DNA of 64,000 nucleotides from Narthecium ossifragum (Eukaryota; Streptophyta; Magnoliopsida; Dioscoreales; Nartheciaceae): the NCBI GenBank assembly GCA_963920575.1, contig OY986965.1, forward strand, positions 14,088,290 to 14,152,289, written 5' to 3'. Below the pieces are notes generated by a model. The model did no database searches. It saw nothing but the letters and a program-made list of their open reading frames with translations, and had not been told where the DNA came from. Below, in pieces: positions 59,120 to 64,000 of this stretch. The translations under genes were made by a program, and so were the position numbers. Position 1 is the stretch's first letter, and every line of letters begins with the position of its first letter.

Positions 59120-60224
59120 TTAATGTTGTATCACGATAGACACTCATTAAAATAAAATATAACACTTACATTTGATGTTGTGAAGGAACTTTTGCTATGG
59201 TTAGTCGATGGATGATCGATTTGTCAAGTTAGATATATCATGATTAGCCAAGATGGATTTGTTCGAGATTTTTGTATGGATGAAATATAAACTTGGACCG
59301 CTTAATGTAGGGGTGGTTAAAGATTTAATATTTTGTAAGATGATATTGTGCTCAAGACTTGGTAATGAAATATTATGCACATAGTTTGCACATGCTCTCA
59401 TTACAATCGTGAGATTTAGAGATCCTAAGGCCCTATTTGGTTGCTGAGGAATAGGCTGGATTGGAGTGACTTTCTGATGAGTGACTTCAGCTGAGTGAGT
59501 TTCTCTGGAGTGGGCTGTCAGTTTTTGGTGTTTCGTTAGGAGTTATTTTCTTTTAAATCTACTTGTCTTTCGATTTATTAATCGAGGGATACTTTTGTGT
59601 TTATTTACAAACCAGGATAAATCCATAAATTCAGGACCAAAATACCCCTGACCAACTCTCTCTCATCATTTAATCCACTTGACACAAGTACGAGAGAGAG
59701 AAAGGAGAGAGATCTCTCTCTACATTAAGATGTGACATCGTCCATCTTCTTCTCTTGTACGAATTCCTTCATTATTTTAGAGGGAGAGAGTGGAGGTATT
59801 CCATTTTTTTGGGTTTTAGTGGACTTAAATTTAGTGTTTAAGTTGGCTTGGATACGATTTCTTACTTATGCGAGGAATTTCGTACTTTGCCTATGAATTC
59901 CTTACATATGTGAGGAATTCCTTACTTAGCCTATCAATTCTTAGTTATGCGATCAGTGAGACCTCTGCAGCCTTCCTGCGGAACACGAGGGCCCATCGAA
60001 GATGGCGGAACTCTTGGGAAGGAGCTGGGGGGAGGCGAGCTGGAGGGGCAAGGCGCCGATGTCGGCGGAGGGGAGCTGTCGGAGATTGCTAGGTACTCTA
60101 AAAAAACAGAGGAAGAGGGAGGAGAGAGAGAGAAACAGAGGAGAGAGCAGAAGGGGAGGAGGAGCCAAAGACGGAGGGGAGGAGGAGCCAAAGACGGAGG
60201 GGAGGAGGAGCCGGAGAAGAGGAG
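59120..60224. other. intergenic, no gene seen
   Basis: AT-rich to about 59940, then GC-rich. GGCCCTATTTGGTTGC at about 59431 resembles the ends of common plant DNA-transposon MITEs, but no partner end is seen. A purine-rich block at about 60095-60225 is repeated at about 62955-63010. Confidence 0.4.
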
Positions 60225-62953
60225 GTGACAGAGCTAGAAGGGATCCGCTGTGAGGACCTGTCCCTCTACCCCTGTGGCTCGTTGAAGACCGCAAGGGCAA
60301 TTTGGTAAATTGCGCCTTGTTGGTTTGTTTCACACCCGCGTGTGCACACACTGGCTTTGTTTGTGTTAGTATTTGTTTAGAATGGCTAGATGGACCCGGG
60401 ATCGGGAGATCCCAGCTCGGGCGCGCGGAAGCTTGCCTTTGGGCAGCTGATGACCCTTGAGCAATCGATCGCTTCTTGGAACGATCGATCGGACTCGTGA
60501 GCGAGTCGGTGGGTTTTGACCCGCTCGGATCGATCCGACTTGGTGTTGGGATCGATCTAACTTGGTCGGATCGATCCGACTTGGTGTTGGGAGCGATCCG
60601 AGCGCGAGCGAGCGAGCGATCGATCGCTCCTTGGAGCGACCGATCGGACTCGCGTCGGTGGTTTTTCTGCTTCGCGAGAACGGTCGCCGTTGGCCGTCGC
60701 TCTCTCCTGTCAGATGGGGAGGACTTTCCCTCCCCTCCTTTCTCTCTTCCCCCCTTCCCCGGCTTTCCCCTTCCCCTTTTCCCTTCTTTTCTTCCTCCTT
60801 CTTCTCCTTTCTTCTTCCTTCTTTCTTCTCCCGAAAGCTCTGCTTTCTTCCCCTATTTCCGGCAGCCACCTTCCTCTCTTCCGTTCTCCGTCCTCCGACC
60901 ATCATTTTGGGTGTTCTAAGGCTCGTTGGATCCGTGACAACAAAAGGAAGATCTCTAAAGTGGTTTGGAACCTTATTGATGATCAACTCGCGGGGAATCA
61001 GCTGGGTTAGCGTTCTTCGGTAGGTTCTTCTACCTACTGTGTTCTTTAATAGGTTTCTTTAGATCTAGTCGTTGGATGTTGTTGATCTTGGTGTTGTTAG
61101 ATTCCTCATGCCTAGTAGAATTACTGATATAAGTTTCATGATATTTGGTTGAGATTTGAGTAGGTTTTATGCATGATTAATCTCGGATTTTCCAGTTTTC
61201 TGTTGTTCTTGAAGAACAGCCGGCTTGCGGCGAGTTTTTCGGCCGGCTTGTACGTGATCTTGGGTTGTGATGAACATAAGAGTTGTAGATCTTTAAAAAT
61301 ACTCTCTAACCCAACTGACTTCAAAATTTTTCGATTTTTCTACAATTTGTTATGAATTGTTTACTGAAGGGCTGCGTTGCAGCAATTAGATTGGTAAGTT
61401 AGTTTGATTAGCGGTTTTGATTAGTGTTTTCCCGTTAATCCAACCGTTGGCTGATTATGGATTTTGGATATATTGATCCTGGTATCTACACCTACTGATG
61501 GCTAAATTGGATCTTGAATCCGACATTGTTTGGACGTCGGATCGATGGGATCAAATAGCCCATAGTAGAGAACTTTTGGGTGTTTTGAATGTAATATTAT
61601 ATTTCAGAATATAATATTATATTGTTTACTGTTCATCAGCGGTTTTCGGGGTTGCTTCCAGTTGCAAGAGTTCGCGGTTGACGATCGTGGTACCGTCGTA
61701 ATGCCGGGACCTGCTGCGAATCGGCTGGCAGCGGTTGGTAGTACCGCTGCAACGATCCGGTTGACTTATATGATGCTTGACATACTGTTGCATGCTTTGC
61801 TTCTTATCTGTGTATGTTCATGGCATGCATTTCCCTGTTGTGCATTACTTGCATTGGTTAGGGCGTGGGTGATCTGTGGGTCGCCTTCTCGAGACTGGAA
61901 GCTCAGATTTAGCCCTAGGATCGGGGTTGGGTAGTTTGGACCCGGTTTGAATTATAGTGTCTAGTCAAACTTGATGATAGGCTTAGATGACTGGTGCACT
62001 TGTTGCTTGATGATTGTAGAGGTCGTGTCGGCCTCGAGTCGGATCTGAGGTGTAGCCGGTGTCTGGTGTTCTTAAACTCTTGAGTAGAGGAGTTGCCTAC
62101 TCAGTGGTGTCTCTTCACACCAAACAGTGTTTTATGTCCTGTTGAGAGTCAGCAATGTCGTTTCCTGCTAATGAGTGTGACCTGACATATGACCAGCCCG
62201 GCTGGAAGACCATGATCGTGGGCCTCAAGGACACGCGGTGGGGTTATGGGACCCCTGTATACACCCAGGTTCTACTTGAGGGTGACACTGTTGTGTTTCC
62301 CTCTTTCTTCTGTGTGTCGTAATGTAAATCCCTACTAAGCTTAGTGCTCACTCCTACCCGGGCTGCGTTTTGCAGGTGCAGGCGTCAGTACTTCTTCTGT
62401 GGACCCTACCGGGCAGTTGGTCGGCGGTGCGGCGGCGCCTGGTGGACTTTGAGAGGTGGCGATCTTTACTGCTTTTATACCTTATGTTAGATAGTCTCCT
62501 ACGGGAGTAATGTTGTATTTGGATCTTCCCCTCTCCGAGGATATGTATATTAAATTCACTTTGAGTTTTAAATCTGTGGTTCGATGTTGTTAAATTAATG
62601 TCTTTAATTTGAGGGTACTTTTGGTGAACTGTTAGGGAGACCAATAGGTTAGAGGGAACCCTCGCCAGCTTTGTTTTTCGCGTTTTGTAGGTTCCGGTTC
62701 GCGTCGCCCGGCCCGGTTGGGCTTTCGCGGGTCGGGGCCCGACATCCGCGATGTGGAGCTCACGGCTCGGGCGGCGCTATCACAACACTACGTCGCGGAC
62801 GTGCGCAACGAGAGCTGGCGGGCGTTCCGTGGCTGCAGGGGGAGGCAAGTGGTGCTGACGGTGAACCCGATGGTGATGGTAGAGCCATTCGTGAAGGAGT
62901 ACTGGGGCGGGGTGGGGGTGGCGAGTGTGGGGATCGTTGTAGGCGAGGCGCTT
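60225..62953 (+). pseudogene. GPAT (glycerol-3-phosphate acyltransferase) fragment split by a solo LTR
   Basis: After removal of the solo LTR, about 230 bp reads EGIRDVELTARAALSQHYVA, DVRNESWRAFRGCRGRQVVL and TVNPMVMVEPFVKEYWGG. This matches the N-terminal phosphatase-like (HAD) part of plant membrane-bound GPATs of the GPAT1/RAM2 kind, which act in cutin, suberin or mycorrhizal lipid synthesis. The acyltransferase domain and membrane segments are absent. It passes into purine-rich repeats on both sides (about 60225 and about 62953), so this is a captured or eroded piece, not a gene. The strong GC bias is typical of grass-like monocot genes. Confidence 0.65.
60249..62744 (+). repeat. chromovirus solo LTR, TSD TCCGC
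   Basis: 2496 bp, TGTGAGGACC to GGGGCCCGACA. Exact target duplication TCCGC at 60244-60248 and 62745-62749, inside GPAT-derived sequence. A GATCGATC cluster lies at about 60465-60650 and a long pyrimidine tract at about 60720-60900. Open frames inside reflect these tracts. Confidence 0.93.
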
Positions 62954-64000
62954 GAGAAACAGAGGAAGAGGGAGGAGAGAGAGAGACAGAGGAGAGAGCA
63001 GGAGGGGAGAAGGGGAGGAGGAGCCGGAGAAGAGTGGAGGACATGAGGGGAGGCGGAGCCAGAGAAGAGGAGACTACGGAGCCGGAGAAGAGGATGCGAA
63101 GGAGCCGAAGGAGAGAACGGGAGGGGAGGAGGAGCGGGAGGCGAGGATGAATGGGAGGGGGTGGAGATGGGAGCAGGAGGCGGAGCCGGTGGTGGGGGTG
63201 GTGGAGGGTTTGCTCTGCAATGGGGACATAGGGACGGAGGTGGCGGCGTGGAGGCTGGAGGTATCGAGCAAGCGTCGAAGCATCGAGTTGGAGGGGACGA
63301 GGAGCTGGAGACGAGGACGAAGGCTAGGCGGGGCGGGGGCGGCGGGCGTGGGGGTCATTGTGGGGGCGGGGGCGGGGGAAGCTCGATGGAGAGAGATCGG
63401 GTGGATGGAGAGAGAGGGAGGGAGAGAGAGAGAGTGTGAGAGAGAGTGAATGGAGAGAGACTGAGAGAGAGGGATGGAGGGAGAGAGTTGATGGAGAGAG
63501 AGAGATCGGGTGGAGAGAGTGAGAGTCGATGGAGACTGAAGATCGGGTGGAGAGAGAGAGTGTGTGAGAGAGTGGATAGACAGAGATGGAGAGAGAGGGA
63601 GGGAGAGAGAGGGGGGGAGAGAGAGTCTGAGAGTGAGTCGATAGAGAGAGAAGATCGGGTGGAGAAAGACAATCCATGGAGAGAGATCGGGTGGATGGAG
63701 AGAGAGGGAGGGAGGGAGGGAGTGTGAGAGAGAGTGGATGGAGAGAGACTGAGACAAAGAGAGGAAGAGAGGGGGGGAGCGAGAGAGTTGATGGAGAGAG
63801 AGGGAGAGGGAATATGGAGAGAGAGGGTCGATGGAGAGAGAGTGGATGGAGAGAGATGGAGAGAGAGGGAGGGAGAGAGAGTGGAGACTCCATCGACTCA
63901 CTCCACTCTCCCCCCCCCCCCCCCCCCCCCTCCTCTTTCGCTCTCTCTCACTCCTCTCTCCATCCACTCTCTCTCACACTCTCTCTCCATCGACTCTCTC
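62954..64000. repeat. GA-rich repeat region with a purine/pyrimidine strand switch
   Basis: 62954-63380 is G/A-rich and irregular. 63380-63890 consists of degenerate units such as GGATGGAGAGAGA and AGATCGGGTGGAGAGAGA. At about 63890-63910 the plus strand switches from GA-rich to CT-rich through GAGACTCCATCGACTCACTCC. A C run of about 20 follows, and then inverted versions of the same units (CTCTCTCCATCCACTCTCTC). Long open frames on both strands here are composition artefacts. Confidence 0.8.

Noticed and set aside
59431..59446. GGCCCTATTTGGTTGC as a MITE end
   Set aside because: No partner end within reach, so no element can be bounded.
63074..63967. 297-codon Ser/Leu-rich frame and its overlapping partners
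   Set aside because: Read from GA/CT repeats open in several frames; no coding pattern.

Overview
This window is plant nuclear DNA dominated by nested transposable elements. Ty3/gypsy elements of Athila type (tRNA-Asp primer site) and chromovirus type, Ty1/copia pieces, Mutator-like DNA transposons, a plant-mobile-domain gene, a UGT84-type pseudogene and a GPAT fragment all point to a flowering plant. GC-rich gene fragments lean towards a monocot, but I cannot name the species.

Layout. 1-10037 is the 5' two-thirds of a decayed Athila-like element on the minus strand that runs off the left edge. A solo LTR (5715-8158) lies in its leader, and the element itself sits inside a chromovirus whose RNase H/integrase remnant and truncated 3' LTR follow (10038-13472). 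14197-19111 holds two more chromovirus solo LTRs around a shuffled UGT84 pseudogene. 20400-24219 is a complete but non-autonomous copia element that encodes only Gag. 24449-29490 is a broken copia element, with an Athila LTR piece and an inverted integrase piece at its truncated end. 33841-39622 is a Mutator-like element with long terminal inverted repeats (TIRs) carrying a decayed plant-mobile-domain gene; one exon is split by a solo Athila LTR. 39923-44987 (minus) is the one clearly intact host gene: twelve exons encoding a 459-residue PLP enzyme of the aluminium-resistance/methionine gamma-lyase-like family. 45779-59110 is a three-level nest: a small Mutator-like element, then a chromovirus solo LTR, then a complete young Athila-like element (46704-57131) with two 1803-bp LTRs and one 1797-codon gag-pol frame. 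60249-62744 is another solo LTR inside a GPAT fragment, and the window ends in GA-rich repeats.

Only the PLP-enzyme gene and the 46704-57131 retroelement look capable of making full products. The rest records insertion followed by LTR-LTR recombination: seven insertions have exactly matching 5-bp target duplications (five chromovirus solo LTRs or LTR remnants, one Athila solo LTR, the complete Athila element), as does the gag-only copia element. The most unusual signal is that LTRs of unrelated families (Athila, chromovirus, copia) carry clusters of GATCGATC/CGATCG-type palindromes, and in most of them the cluster lies just upstream of the LTR TATA box.
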